This document shows positions 6,764 to 14,699 of a stretch of 38,966 nucleotides of DNA, piece by piece (position 1 is the first letter of the stretch; every line of letters starts with the position of its first letter). Source of the DNA: an uncultured Armatimonadota bacterium. Its GTDB lineage: Bacteria > Armatimonadota > Fimbriimonadia > Fimbriimonadales > Fimbriimonadaceae. The translations under genes were made by a program, and so were the position numbers. The stretch lies in NCBI GenBank assembly GCA_903927345.1, contig CAIYMO010000048.1, forward strand, positions 1 through 38,966, written 5' to 3'. Under the pieces are notes generated by a model. That model did not search any database. It saw only the letters and a program-made list of their open reading frames with translations, and had not been told where the DNA came from.

Positions 6764-9002
6764 ACCAGAAGTCTACTCGTCTATGGGTTTGAACGATTCG
6801 GAGTACGCCCTGCTGACCGAACTTTTGGGGCGAGATCCCTCGTACACCGAGCTCGGCATGTTTGCTGTTATGTGGAGCGAGCACTGCGGTTACAAGTTCT
6901 CTCGACCTGTCCTCAACCGATTTAGTAAGTACAAAGAGGCCATGGAGGGCGAGGGCCTGGAGAACGCGGGCGTTGTACCTCTCGGAGATGGCTTGGGGAT
7001 CACCATGAAGGTTGAGTCGCACAACCACCCATCTTACGTTGAGCCTTACCAGGGAGCTGCGACGGGAGTTGGCGGAATTATCCGTGACATTTTGACGATG
7101 GGCGCACGACCCGTCGCACTGCTGAACTCTCTCCGTTTTGGACCTATCGAGGACGGCAAAGCTCCAGATGCGATTGTTCGCAAGAACCGCTACCTCTTTG
7201 ATCACGTTGTTGAAGGCATTGCCGGATACGGCAACTGCGTCGGCGTTCCTACTGTTGCCGGTGAGGTGAACTTCCATCCGAACTACTCAGGAAATCCGCT
7301 TGTCAACGCAATGTGCGTCGGCGTGCTTAAGATGGATGAAGTCACTACCGCGGCTGCAAGCGGAGTGGGCAATCCGGTCATCTATCTCGGTTCTTCGACA
7401 GGTCGAGACGGCATCCACGGAGCGACCTTTGCTAGCGAAGCTTTTGGCGAGGACAGTGAGGCGAAGCGACCAAACGTTCAGATCGGCGATCCTTTTGCGG
7501 AGAAGCAAGTTATTGAAGCGACTTTGGAAGCCTTGGCTACGGGTGCAATCGTTGCGATTCAGGATATGGGCGCGGCGGGACTGACCTGTTCGACCGTGGA
7601 AATGGCGAGCAAGGGTGGGGTGGGCATGGATATCAACCTTGACCTCGTTCCGATGCGTGAGAACGACATGAGCGGTTATGAGCTGATGCTCAGCGAAAGT
7701 CAGGAGCGCATGATGGCGGTTGCGGAAAAGGGTCGCGAACAAGAAGTCATGGACGTGTTCCACAAGTGGGGCGTCCATGCAGTCGTTGTCGGCTATGTTA
7801 CCGAGGGCGAGACGTTGCGGGTTTCTCGACGTGGTCAAGTCATCGCCGAACTTGATCCGAAGTTGCTTACCGATCACTGTCCGGTTTATCACAGCGAACA
7901 GACGGAGCCAGAGAGCTTCCGAAAGGCCGCTGCATTCGACCCTTCCTCACTGCCCGCGATTGATCCGCATTCTGCTCTGCTTCGGCTTCTTGGAACACCG
8001 GACATTGCGAGTAAGCGATATGTTTATCAGCAGTACGATCAGCAGGTCCAAACCCAAACCGTTTGGTCTTCTGGGGCGGCGGACGCGGCAGTCATTGCTC
8101 CCAGCGGAGCAAAGAAAGGTTTCTCGGTCAAGTTGGACGGCAATGCTCGTTGGACCAAGGCACATCCTTTGCGTGGTGGCCAGCTCGCGGTAGCGGAGTC
8201 GGCTCGAAACGTGGCTTGTACTGGAGCGCTTCCGGTGGCGGTCACTGACGGACTCAACTTCGGTAATCCGACTTATCCTGAGGTCTATTGGCAGTTTTCA
8301 GAAGCGGTTGAGGGGATTGCCTCTGCGAGCGAGATCATGGAGACGCCTGTCATCAGCGGAAACGTGAGCTTCTACAATGAGAGCGAACTGGGTGAGATTC
8401 CTCCAACCCCAATGATTGGAATGGTCGGCGTTTTGGAAGATCCTTCCAAGGCTATCGGTCTCAGCCCTCGCCTCGGCGATGAGCTGATCTTGATTCGCAC
8501 TGGACAACCGCTTAGTGCCCACCAAGGTCTCGGTGCGAGTGCCTACGTCGTCGACGTGATTGGAACCGAAGATGGCTATCCCGAGGCTCCCGACTTGGCG
8601 GCTGAAAAGCGACTCTGTGCATTGCTTGCCAAGTTGGCATCAGAAGGTGCAATCAATTCAGCGCATGATGTGAGCGATGGTGGGGTTGCGGTAGCACTTG
8701 CCGAAATGGTGATTGCGGGCGGGTTAGGTATCAAAGCCGTGCTCCCAGCCGCGCAACTGGCCGCCGCTCAGCTCTTTGGTGAGATTCAGGGAGATGTCGT
8801 AGTTTCATCTTCGAATCTCGGAAAAGTTAAGGAATTATCGGAGCAGGCTGATCTTCTGGTATTTCCGCTAGGAACGACTACGGCGGGAGCAACTTTGAAC
8901 CTGACCGGTCTGTTTGGTGAACTTAGCTGGAATCTGGCCGAACTTACTTCTGCGTACGAGTCAGCGATCCCTCGACTGATGGGTGCCGCCGATTTGGCAT
9001 AG
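6750..9002 (+). CDS. purL: phosphoribosylformylglycinamidine synthase subunit PurL
   Basis: 750 residues from ATG 6750, the size of the small-type PurL that works with separate PurS and PurQ. It uses ATP and glutamine-derived ammonia to convert FGAR to FGAM in purine synthesis. Signatures include MWSEHCGYK (41-49), VESHNHPS (88-95), GAATGVGGIIRD (102-113) and, further on, GIHGATFASEAFGEDSEAKR. An upstream in-frame ATG at 6651 would add 33 residues with no family counterpart and would overlap the lipoprotein gene by 113 bases. ATG 6750 sits 7 bases after TATACT and matches the usual N-terminus (LYQQMG-like). ATG 6783 is a further alternative. The gene heads a tightly packed run with the TPR gene, nadK, an ABC ATPase and phoU. 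purQ and purS are not in the window. Confidence 0.97.
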   Translation: MAAFTPEVYSSMGLNDSEYALLTELLGRDPSYTELGMFAVMWSEHCGYKFSRPVLNRFSKYKEAMEGEGLENAGVVPLGDGLGITMKVESHNHPSYVEPYQGAATGVGGIIRDILTMGARPVALLNSLRFGPIEDGKAPDAIVRKNRYLFDHVVEGIAGYGNCVGVPTVAGEVNFHPNYSGNPLVNAMCVGVLKMDEVTTAAASGVGNPVIYLGSSTGRDGIHGATFASEAFGEDSEAKRPNVQIGDPFAEKQVIEATLEALATGAIVAIQDMGAAGLTCSTVEMASKGGVGMDINLDLVPMRENDMSGYELMLSESQERMMAVAEKGREQEVMDVFHKWGVHAVVVGYVTEGETLRVSRRGQVIAELDPKLLTDHCPVYHSEQTEPESFRKAAAFDPSSLPAIDPHSALLRLLGTPDIASKRYVYQQYDQQVQTQTVWSSGAADAAVIAPSGAKKGFSVKLDGNARWTKAHPLRGGQLAVAESARNVACTGALPVAVTDGLNFGNPTYPEVYWQFSEAVEGIASASEIMETPVISGNVSFYNESELGEIPPTPMIGMVGVLEDPSKAIGLSPRLGDELILIRTGQPLSAHQGLGASAYVVDVIGTEDGYPEAPDLAAEKRLCALLAKLASEGAINSAHDVSDGGVAVALAEMVIAGGLGIKAVLPAAQLAAAQLFGEIQGDVVVSSSNLGKVKELSEQADLLVFPLGTTTAGATLNLTGLFGELSWNLAELTSAYESAIPRLMGAADLA
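6770..6775 (-). promoter_or_regulatory. -10-like element of a leaderless promoter (6350-6763 lipoprotein)
   Basis: On the minus strand TAGACT is followed by 6 bases and the GTG at 6763-6761. It lies inside the purL coding region. Confidence 0.4.
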
Positions 9003-9026
9003 AATATGAGGGGAGTTAGTCAACAT

Positions 9027-10499
9027 ATGAAGTCAATGCGATTATTGGTTACGGCACTCTGTGCCATTGCTCTGAGCAGTGCATACGCTCAAGGGCCGAC
9101 AGAGGCGGAAAATGCCGCGAATATCAAGGTTGTTGCGGCTGCACAGAAGTACAACGACGCTAAGGATAAGAAACTAGTTCTTGGCGACGCAATTGCTTCT
9201 TTCGAAGCAATTGTCAAGGAGTTCCCAACAAGTGGCCCTGCGAATGGTTGGCTCGGTTTCCTCTACCTCAAGAATGGCGATGCTAAGAAGGCGATCACCC
9301 CACTGGAAGCCGCTTACACCGCTAACCGAAAGGATACGGAAGTGTTGAATAACCTGGGTAATGCCTACTTCTTGGCAGGCGATCGAGACAAAGCTCTTCT
9401 TCGATACAACGAGTTGATCGTTGTTGACCAGGCATCCTACGAACCTTATTACAACCTTGGGAACATTCATATCCAAAACAAGGACTGGGACAAGGCTATT
9501 CTGATGTTTACCAAGGCTAGCGAGAAGGCCAAGGATAAGGCCTTCGTCGTCAACAACCTTGGCGTGGCTCAAGAAGGTGCGAAGAAGTACGACGTAGCTG
9601 GTGTCACCTTTAGCCGAGCATCGGACATGGAACAGGCGAATTCGACCTACGCTCGAAACGCCGGTGCTCTGCTGTACCGCCTCGGTAAGTATTCGACCGC
9701 GGCAACTTACTTGGAGCGCGCGCTCAAGACCGGCGCTCAGGACAAGCAGGTTGTGCTTGCGCTTGGCGATTGTTATGCCCGAGGTCAGCGAACCGCTGAC
9801 ATGGAAGCGCTTTACGGCAACTATGAGTCGATGTTTGCTTCGGACTTCACGTACAACTACAACCTTGGCGTGATGAAGAAGGCAAAGAAGGACTTTGCTG
9901 GCGCTGAAGTTGCGTTCCGTAAGGCGCTTTCCCTTCGAGATTCGGATGCTTCGACCATCGGAAACCTCGGCGTCATTCTCTTCAATAAGGGTGAGTTTGC
10001 AGAGTCACGAGAACTGTTTGAAAAGTTGGTGGGCATTGAACCATCGCTTAAGAACAAGAAGAACTTCGCGGCGGCAGCTGCTCGATCCGGAGACGTCAAA
10101 GCTGCCATGCCAATTTGGCTTGAAATGTTGAAGGCGAACGGTAACGATGTTGAAACTCGACTTCTGGTGGCGGATGCTGAGTACGAGCTTGGAAACACTA
10201 AGTCGGCAATGGCTCAGTACAAAGCGGCTCTTGCGACGAAGCCTACGAGTGCGATGGCCCTGGACGGAGTTGGTCGATGCCATCTCCGCGATGCGAACTA
10301 TCCGGGAGCAGAAGCTGCCTTCCGAAGTGCGATTAGTGCTGATTCTAAGTTCGTTCCAGCGTACAATAACCTAGCAGTCGTGCTCGAAAAGATGAACAAA
10401 CGACCTCAGGCGATCGCGTTGCTCGAAAAGGCAACCTTGATTGACCCGAACAACTCGGATGTGACGAAGAATCTTAAGCGCATGAAAGCAGCGGGTTAA
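9027..10499 (+). CDS. exported tetratricopeptide-repeat protein
   Basis: 490 residues from ATG 9027. That start is chosen because GAGGGGAG at 9008-9015 is a good ribosome binding site 11 bases upstream, and because a clean signal peptide then begins at Met1 (MKSMRLLVTALCAIALSSAYAQ). An earlier ATG at 9006 overlaps that site. The mature part is a long series of TPR units recognisable by the NNLGN / YYNLGNIH / YNNLAVVLEKMNK patterns, starting around residue 60 and running to the end. TPR solenoids act as protein-binding scaffolds, here in the periplasm or on the cell surface. No catalytic domain is present and the partner is unknown. It follows purL by 24 bases, and its stop abuts the nadK start. 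Confidence 0.88.
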   Translation: MKSMRLLVTALCAIALSSAYAQGPTEAENAANIKVVAAAQKYNDAKDKKLVLGDAIASFEAIVKEFPTSGPANGWLGFLYLKNGDAKKAITPLEAAYTANRKDTEVLNNLGNAYFLAGDRDKALLRYNELIVVDQASYEPYYNLGNIHIQNKDWDKAILMFTKASEKAKDKAFVVNNLGVAQEGAKKYDVAGVTFSRASDMEQANSTYARNAGALLYRLGKYSTAATYLERALKTGAQDKQVVLALGDCYARGQRTADMEALYGNYESMFASDFTYNYNLGVMKKAKKDFAGAEVAFRKALSLRDSDASTIGNLGVILFNKGEFAESRELFEKLVGIEPSLKNKKNFAAAAARSGDVKAAMPIWLEMLKANGNDVETRLLVADAEYELGNTKSAMAQYKAALATKPTSAMALDGVGRCHLRDANYPGAEAAFRSAISADSKFVPAYNNLAVVLEKMNKRPQAIALLEKATLIDPNNSDVTKNLKRMKAAG

Positions 10500-11360
10500 T
10501 TGCGAGCATCCTTAGTTCTCAATCTGCATCGTGAAGATGCCGTCGAAGCCGCCCAACGGGCGGCTCGTTGGCTTTTGGATCGAGGGTGCGAAGTGGTTTC
10601 CGAAGACCGGGCCGCTGGTCGATTGGGACTAACTTCTGTCGGACCCACCGAGGTTGCCGATTGTGACCTCGTTATCGCGTTTGGAGGTGATGGCACGATC
10701 ATTCGAGCCGCTCACCTTTGCTCGGAGAAGGGAACACCGATCTTAGGTGTACACTTCGGGCGATTCGGCTTTGTGACTCAGTGCATGCCGGAGGACATTG
10801 GCGCTGTTCTGAGCGCTTTCCAGGACGGCGAGCACCGGACTGAGCGTCGGATGATGTTGGAGACGGCTCTGGTGCGCGGAGAACGCGCAGTGGCGACGAT
10901 ACATACACTTAACGAGTCTGTGCTTCAGCGAACGGTTACTGACCGTATGTTGACATTCGACGTCGAGGTAAATGGTCAGGCCCTGACGAGCTATCCGGCG
11001 GATGGCGTTATGGTTTCCACTCCGACGGGTTCGACTGGTTACAACCTTTCTGCGGGGGGACCGGTTGTTGATCCGAGCGTCGATGCTTTGATTCTTACTG
11101 CGCTTGCTCCACACACGCTTTCCGCCCGTCCGCTGGTCTTGGGAGCTTCTTCGGTCGTCAAGCTGCGGCTGAACAGCGGCGGGGATGCAGTTTTGAGTGG
11201 CGACGGTCAGACTCGCCTTCATCTCCTTCCGGGGGATTATGTTGAAATTCGGCGTTCAGAGCGCACAACTAACCTCGTGACCATCCAAAATGGAGACTTC
11301 CTTTACAAGCTGAGGAATCGCTTGTTCTGGAGCCAGAGCATTCTTGGCGAGAATGAGTGA
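10500..11360 (+). CDS. nadK: NAD kinase
   Basis: 286 residues, normal for bacterial ATP/polyphosphate-dependent NAD kinase, which phosphorylates NAD+ to NADP+ in the cytoplasm. Diagnostic motifs are FGGDGT at 61-66 (phosphate-binding and catalytic Asp), the LNESV segment, and SYPADGVMVSTPTGSTGY, which shapes the NAD site. The start is TTG at 10500, immediately after the TAA of the TPR gene. No earlier start is possible in frame without invading that gene. The end overlaps the ABC ATPase by four bases (GTGA), so translation is probably coupled. Confidence 0.95.
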   Translation: MRASLVLNLHREDAVEAAQRAARWLLDRGCEVVSEDRAAGRLGLTSVGPTEVADCDLVIAFGGDGTIIRAAHLCSEKGTPILGVHFGRFGFVTQCMPEDIGAVLSAFQDGEHRTERRMMLETALVRGERAVATIHTLNESVLQRTVTDRMLTFDVEVNGQALTSYPADGVMVSTPTGSTGYNLSAGGPVVDPSVDALILTALAPHTLSARPLVLGASSVVKLRLNSGGDAVLSGDGQTRLHLLPGDYVEIRRSERTTNLVTIQNGDFLYKLRNRLFWSQSILGENE

Positions 11361-12280
11361 CAAGTAGCATGAGTAACACGGTTCTTCGAGTTGACGATCT
11401 GCGGGTGACCTACCCGGTGAACAATGGAGTTGTTCATGCGCTTGATGGTGTATCGCTGGAAGTCAACGAGGGCGAAATTGTCGCGGTAGTGGGTGAGTCA
11501 GGTTGTGGGAAGACGACTCTCGCTAAGGCGATTCTAGGGCTTCAACCTACCTCGGGCGGACATATGTATCTCGGGGGTTCTGAGGTGACGAAAACCACGA
11601 GTGATATGGCGGCTCGAGTTGGGATGGTGTGGCAGGATCCTTATGCTTCGCTCAATCCACGATGGACCATCTCGCGATCCATTGCCGAGCCGGGTGACCT
11701 AATGAAAGCCACGGTGGAAATTCCTGCCGTGATGCGCCAGGTTGGTTTGGATGAGCGATTTACGGATCGGTATCCACACCAACTTTCTGGTGGTCAGCGG
11801 CAGCGGGTTGCTATCGGACGTGCACTTGCGCTTCGTCCTCCGCTCGTGATCTGCGATGAGCCGACCTCGGCATTAGACCTTTCGATTCGGGCTCAGATAT
11901 TGAACTTGCTGAAGGATATCCGGACCGAACTCGGTTGTGCGTTCCTTTACATCTCGCACGATTTGATGACGGTTCGCTTCTTGGCGGATCGGATCGCGGT
12001 GATGTATCTTGGGCGGATTGTTGAAACGGGACCTACAGAAGAGATTTTCGCGAATCCCAAGCATCCGTACACCCGGGCACTACTTGAGTCTGCGCCAACG
12101 CTGGATCGGTTGATGCATCTCCCGGAGCCGCTCGAGGGTGAGCTGCCTGATCCTAAGGACATTAAGCCTGGTTGCCGATTCGCGGATCGCTGTGTTCGGT
12201 GCCAAGAAATCTGCAAGCAGATTAAGCCAGAAGCCACAACGATTGGTGAGCGCACCTTTTTCTGCCACAATCCGTTTTAA
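11357..12280 (+). CDS. oligopeptide/dipeptide-type ABC transporter ATP-binding protein (OppF/DppF-like)
   Basis: 307 residues. The nucleotide-binding domain shows Walker A GESGCGKT (46-53), the signature [15 protein letters not shown] and Walker B LVICDEPTSALD. The C-terminal tail GCRFADRCVRCQEIC is the Cys-rich oligo_HPY domain that marks ATPases of the peptide/nickel importer family. The GTG at 11357 overlaps the nadK stop; an ATG at 11369 is an alternative start. These importers normally need two permeases, a second ATPase and a binding protein. None is encoded here, so the subunit is an orphan whose partners must lie elsewhere. phoU follows after 3 bases. Confidence 0.93.
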   Translation: MTSSMSNTVLRVDDLRVTYPVNNGVVHALDGVSLEVNEGEIVAVVGESGCGKTTLAKAILGLQPTSGGHMYLGGSEVTKTTSDMAARVGMVWQDPYASLNPRWTISRSIAEPGDLMKATVEIPAVMRQVGLDERFTDRYPHQLSGGQRQRVAIGRALALRPPLVICDEPTSALDLSIRAQILNLLKDIRTELGCAFLYISHDLMTVRFLADRIAVMYLGRIVETGPTEEIFANPKHPYTRALLESAPTLDRLMHLPEPLEGELPDPKDIKPGCRFADRCVRCQEICKQIKPEATTIGERTFFCHNPF

Positions 12281-12283
12281 GCC

Positions 12284-12967
12284 ATGGAATCTCAAAGCTA
12301 CGCCCGCCAGAATTTCGACCGTGAACTCGAGGCAATGGAGCATGAACTGCTCGAAATGGCGAGTTGGGTCGAGAAGATGGTTGCCGACGCTTCAACCTCC
12401 CTGGTGAAGTTGGACCCTTCGTTGGCGCGCGAGGCCATTCTTCAGGACGACGCGATTGATCATAAGGAACTTGAGATCGAATCGATTTGCATGAAGATTA
12501 TTGGTTTGCAGAACCCGATGGGAGCTGATCTTCGGCACGTTGGAGCGACTCTGAAGATCATCACCGATCTTGAGCGCTGTGCAGATCTCGCTGTCGATCT
12601 CGCAAAGGCGACGTTGAAGATTGAGCGGGAAGCTGGACGAACCGATATTATCGACCTTGGGAAGTTTGCGATACTCTGCCGGAAAATGTTGCACGACGCC
12701 ATGGAGGCGTTTGTGCGCCGAGACTTGGAACGCGTTGAGCTAGTGGGAACCCAGGAGAACGAGGCAGATAAGATCTATCGTGAGCTTCGAGCGCAGGTGT
12801 TCCTGTTGATGCGTCGCGACCCGGATTCGGTGGTCGCGCACGGCTGGCTGTTCCAGGCAATTCATCACCTTGAGAGGATCGCTGACCATTCGGTGAACAT
12901 TGCAGAGCGCGTTCATTACATGGTCACGGGTGAGCTCAAGCAACTGGCCGGATTTGAAGAACAGTAA
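12284..12967 (+). CDS. phoU: phosphate signalling complex protein PhoU
   Basis: 227 residues and all-helical, with the two PhoU repeats visible. Each has a metal-binding E-x-x-x-D style segment (IESICMKIIGLQNPMGADLR in the first half; REL...VVAHGWLFQAIHHLERIADH in the second). PhoU links the PstSCAB phosphate importer to the PhoR/PhoB system and restrains the phosphate-starvation response at the membrane. pst and phoBR genes are not in the window. It is the last gene of the purL run and converges on the N-formylglutamate amidohydrolase gene 13 bases away, with no visible terminator. Confidence 0.93.
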   Translation: MESQSYARQNFDRELEAMEHELLEMASWVEKMVADASTSLVKLDPSLAREAILQDDAIDHKELEIESICMKIIGLQNPMGADLRHVGATLKIITDLERCADLAVDLAKATLKIEREAGRTDIIDLGKFAILCRKMLHDAMEAFVRRDLERVELVGTQENEADKIYRELRAQVFLLMRRDPDSVVAHGWLFQAIHHLERIADHSVNIAERVHYMVTGELKQLAGFEEQ

Positions 12968-12980
12968 GTTAGCGATTGCG

Positions 12981-13736
12981 CTAGCTGGTGAGGCGAACCA
13001 TTACTTGCAAGACAGAGTGAACGTGTCTTTTGATTTGATCGAAGGCTTTGTTCTTCGCACCTGTGCTTTCGTCCATGTAGAGTTTGCGATTGACTTCTAT
13101 CATGATGGAGTGGACCCGAGGGTCTGTCAGCCAGAACTCAGAGGGAACGATTGATCCTGCGTAAGGACAATCAACCAATACCGAATAGCCTTGATCGCTG
13201 AATAGTTGCTTGGTTGTTTCGAGCAGCTCTTCGGGCGTATGAAATGGCACCGTGCCAATGCAGATGTCGGGTCGGTCTGGTGTCTGGTCAAGGTCGCAAG
13301 GAACAGGACTTGATGGGAATGAGTGGCAGTCAATAATCAGTGCGGAGTCGAATTGTTCGAGCATTGCGCGGACCCGGGAATTGAACTGCTCATGGTGGGG
13401 AGTGTAGTAGTCGTCGATCAAGGTCTGCCTTGCGGATGTTGATTTAAGGGGCCGACCATCGTGGGTTTTCTCATACACGGCTCCCATTCCTTGCGCCGAC
13501 ATTGGTTCATCGGCATCTGATTCAAACCGCTCAGGGTCAACCAGGAGCCTGCTGACTGGGAATGTTAGGTGATCTGTGAGTTCACAAGCGAATACTTCGT
13601 CGGTATAGGAATCGGTCATCGTGACCAGTTCCCGGTTGAGATCAATATCGTTGAGGTGGAAGATGTGACGCCACTTTTCTGGAATCAACGTTGAGCTGTG
13701 CGGGATGTGCAGTAGTACAGGCCTCAGAGATTCCAT
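12981..13736 (-). CDS. N-formylglutamate amidohydrolase family protein
   Basis: 251 residues. Family signatures are LLHIPHSS at 8-15, TDSYTDEVF at 41-49, VDPERFESDADEPMSAQGMG at 66-85, HHEQFN at 114-119 and LIIDCHSF at 133-140. These carry the His and acidic residues expected to hold the catalytic metal. The classical reaction is hydrolysis of N-formyl-L-glutamate to formate and glutamate in histidine degradation. No other hut gene is nearby, and the family also includes enzymes acting on other N-acyl amino acids, so the substrate is open. It lies just downstream of the tRNA-Leu gene on the same strand and may be co-transcribed with it. Confidence 0.87.
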   Translation of the reverse strand: MESLRPVLLHIPHSSTLIPEKWRHIFHLNDIDLNRELVTMTDSYTDEVFACELTDHLTFPVSRLLVDPERFESDADEPMSAQGMGAVYEKTHDGRPLKSTSARQTLIDDYYTPHHEQFNSRVRAMLEQFDSALIIDCHSFPSSPVPCDLDQTPDRPDICIGTVPFHTPEELLETTKQLFSDQGYSVLVDCPYAGSIVPSEFWLTDPRVHSIMIEVNRKLYMDESTGAKNKAFDQIKRHVHSVLQVMVRLTS

Positions 13737-13760
13737 TGCGTTGGTTTTGCTGATTTAGCT

Positions 13761-13846
13761 TGGTGCCCAGGGAGGGACTCGAACCCTCACGGTATTACTA
13801 CCAAAGGATTTTAAGTCCTCTGCGTCTACCATTTCGCCACCCGGGC
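13761..13846 (-). tRNA. tRNA-Leu (UAA anticodon)
   Basis: The minus strand folds into a complete 86-base tRNA. The acceptor stem GCCCGGG pairs with CCTGGGC, then discriminator A and an encoded CCA at the 3' end. The anticodon stem GAGGA/TCCTT encloses the loop CTTAAAA with anticodon TAA. There is a long variable arm, as expected for leucine tRNAs (GGTAGTAATACC), and a T-arm GAGGGTTCGAGTCCCTC. It should decode UUA and UUG. Confidence 0.97.
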
Positions 13847-13858
13847 AACGGAACCAAG

Positions 13859-13864
13859 ATTATA
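13859..13864 (-). promoter_or_regulatory. -10 element of tRNA-Leu
   Basis: TATAAT on the minus strand, 12 bases before the mature tRNA 5' end. It overlaps the dapF stop codon (the TAA is part of the hexamer). Confidence 0.55.
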
Positions 13865-14699
13865 TCGGAAAATCGCCTTGAAACACCGTCGTCGCCTCAC
13901 CTTCGAGGGTGATTGGAGAGGACCAGGTGTCGGCGGTTACCCAGACAGTTCCGCCGGGGTTCTTGACTTCGATTCTGCCGCCGCGTTTTCGGCGACGCAT
14001 CCAGTCGACGGCAGCAGCAGACGAACCTGTGCCACAGCCGAACGTCTCTCCGACGCCTCGTTCCCAAATGCGAAGCTTGAGCGCATCACCATCTCGGGCG
14101 GCCCATATGACGCTGGTGCGTTGTGGAAACCGTGGGTCGACTTCGATGCGGGAAGAAATGGTGCGGAAACCATCGTCGTCGGGAAGTGAGCCGACAGGAA
14201 GGACGACGTGGGTTGAACCCGTGGACAAGGCGGACCCGGAGAGAACGACTGACCAGGCTGCGTCGCGACCTGCGAAAATCGTCTCGTCAAACAGTTCACC
14301 TGCGATCGATGTTGGGACGTCTTTGGGGGCGTAGGAGGCCGTTCCGATAATGGTTTTGATCAGGGTCCCCTCGACGGTAACGGGAACCGTTCGGTCTAGG
14401 TGCAGGATATTGAAAGACTCGCCGACCATGCCTTGGTCGAAGGCAAATCTTGCGGCGCAACGGATGCCGTTTCCACAGAAGTCCTCGGTGCCATCAGGGT
14501 TGAACATGCGCAGGCGTAGATCAGAACCCTCCATTCCGACGGCCAGAAGCCCGTCTCCGCCGATACCGAAGTGCTCTCGGCACATTGTTTGGGCGAGGGT
14601 TGACAGATCGCCGGTGAAGTCGGCTAGATGGATAAGAGGGAAGTGGTTCCCGATGGATTGAACTTTCCAGAACCTCAATTCATGGGCTCCCACCAGCAT
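13860..14699 (-). CDS. dapF: diaminopimelate epimerase
   Basis: 279 residues. It interconverts LL- and meso-diaminopimelate for lysine and peptidoglycan synthesis. The two catalytic Cys are present: Cys75 in DFCGNGIRCAA and Cys222 in ERGVGETFGCGTGSSA. The N-terminal substrate motif, usually HGLGNDF, reads QSIGNHF here (Asn18 kept, Asp replaced by His), and GNPH in the centre of the protein reads GSTH, so this is a divergent member. ATG 14699 overlaps the upstream gene by 25 bases; GTG 14693 or TTG 14678 are possible alternatives with less overlap. It is the last gene of a minus-strand cluster with two unknown proteins. Its stop codon forms part of the tRNA-Leu promoter. Confidence 0.93.
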   Translation of the reverse strand: MLVGAHELRFWKVQSIGNHFPLIHLADFTGDLSTLAQTMCREHFGIGGDGLLAVGMEGSDLRLRMFNPDGTEDFCGNGIRCAARFAFDQGMVGESFNILHLDRTVPVTVEGTLIKTIIGTASYAPKDVPTSIAGELFDETIFAGRDAAWSVVLSGSALSTGSTHVVLPVGSLPDDDGFRTISSRIEVDPRFPQRTSVIWAARDGDALKLRIWERGVGETFGCGTGSSAAAVDWMRRRKRGGRIEVKNPGGTVWVTADTWSSPITLEGEATTVFQGDFPI

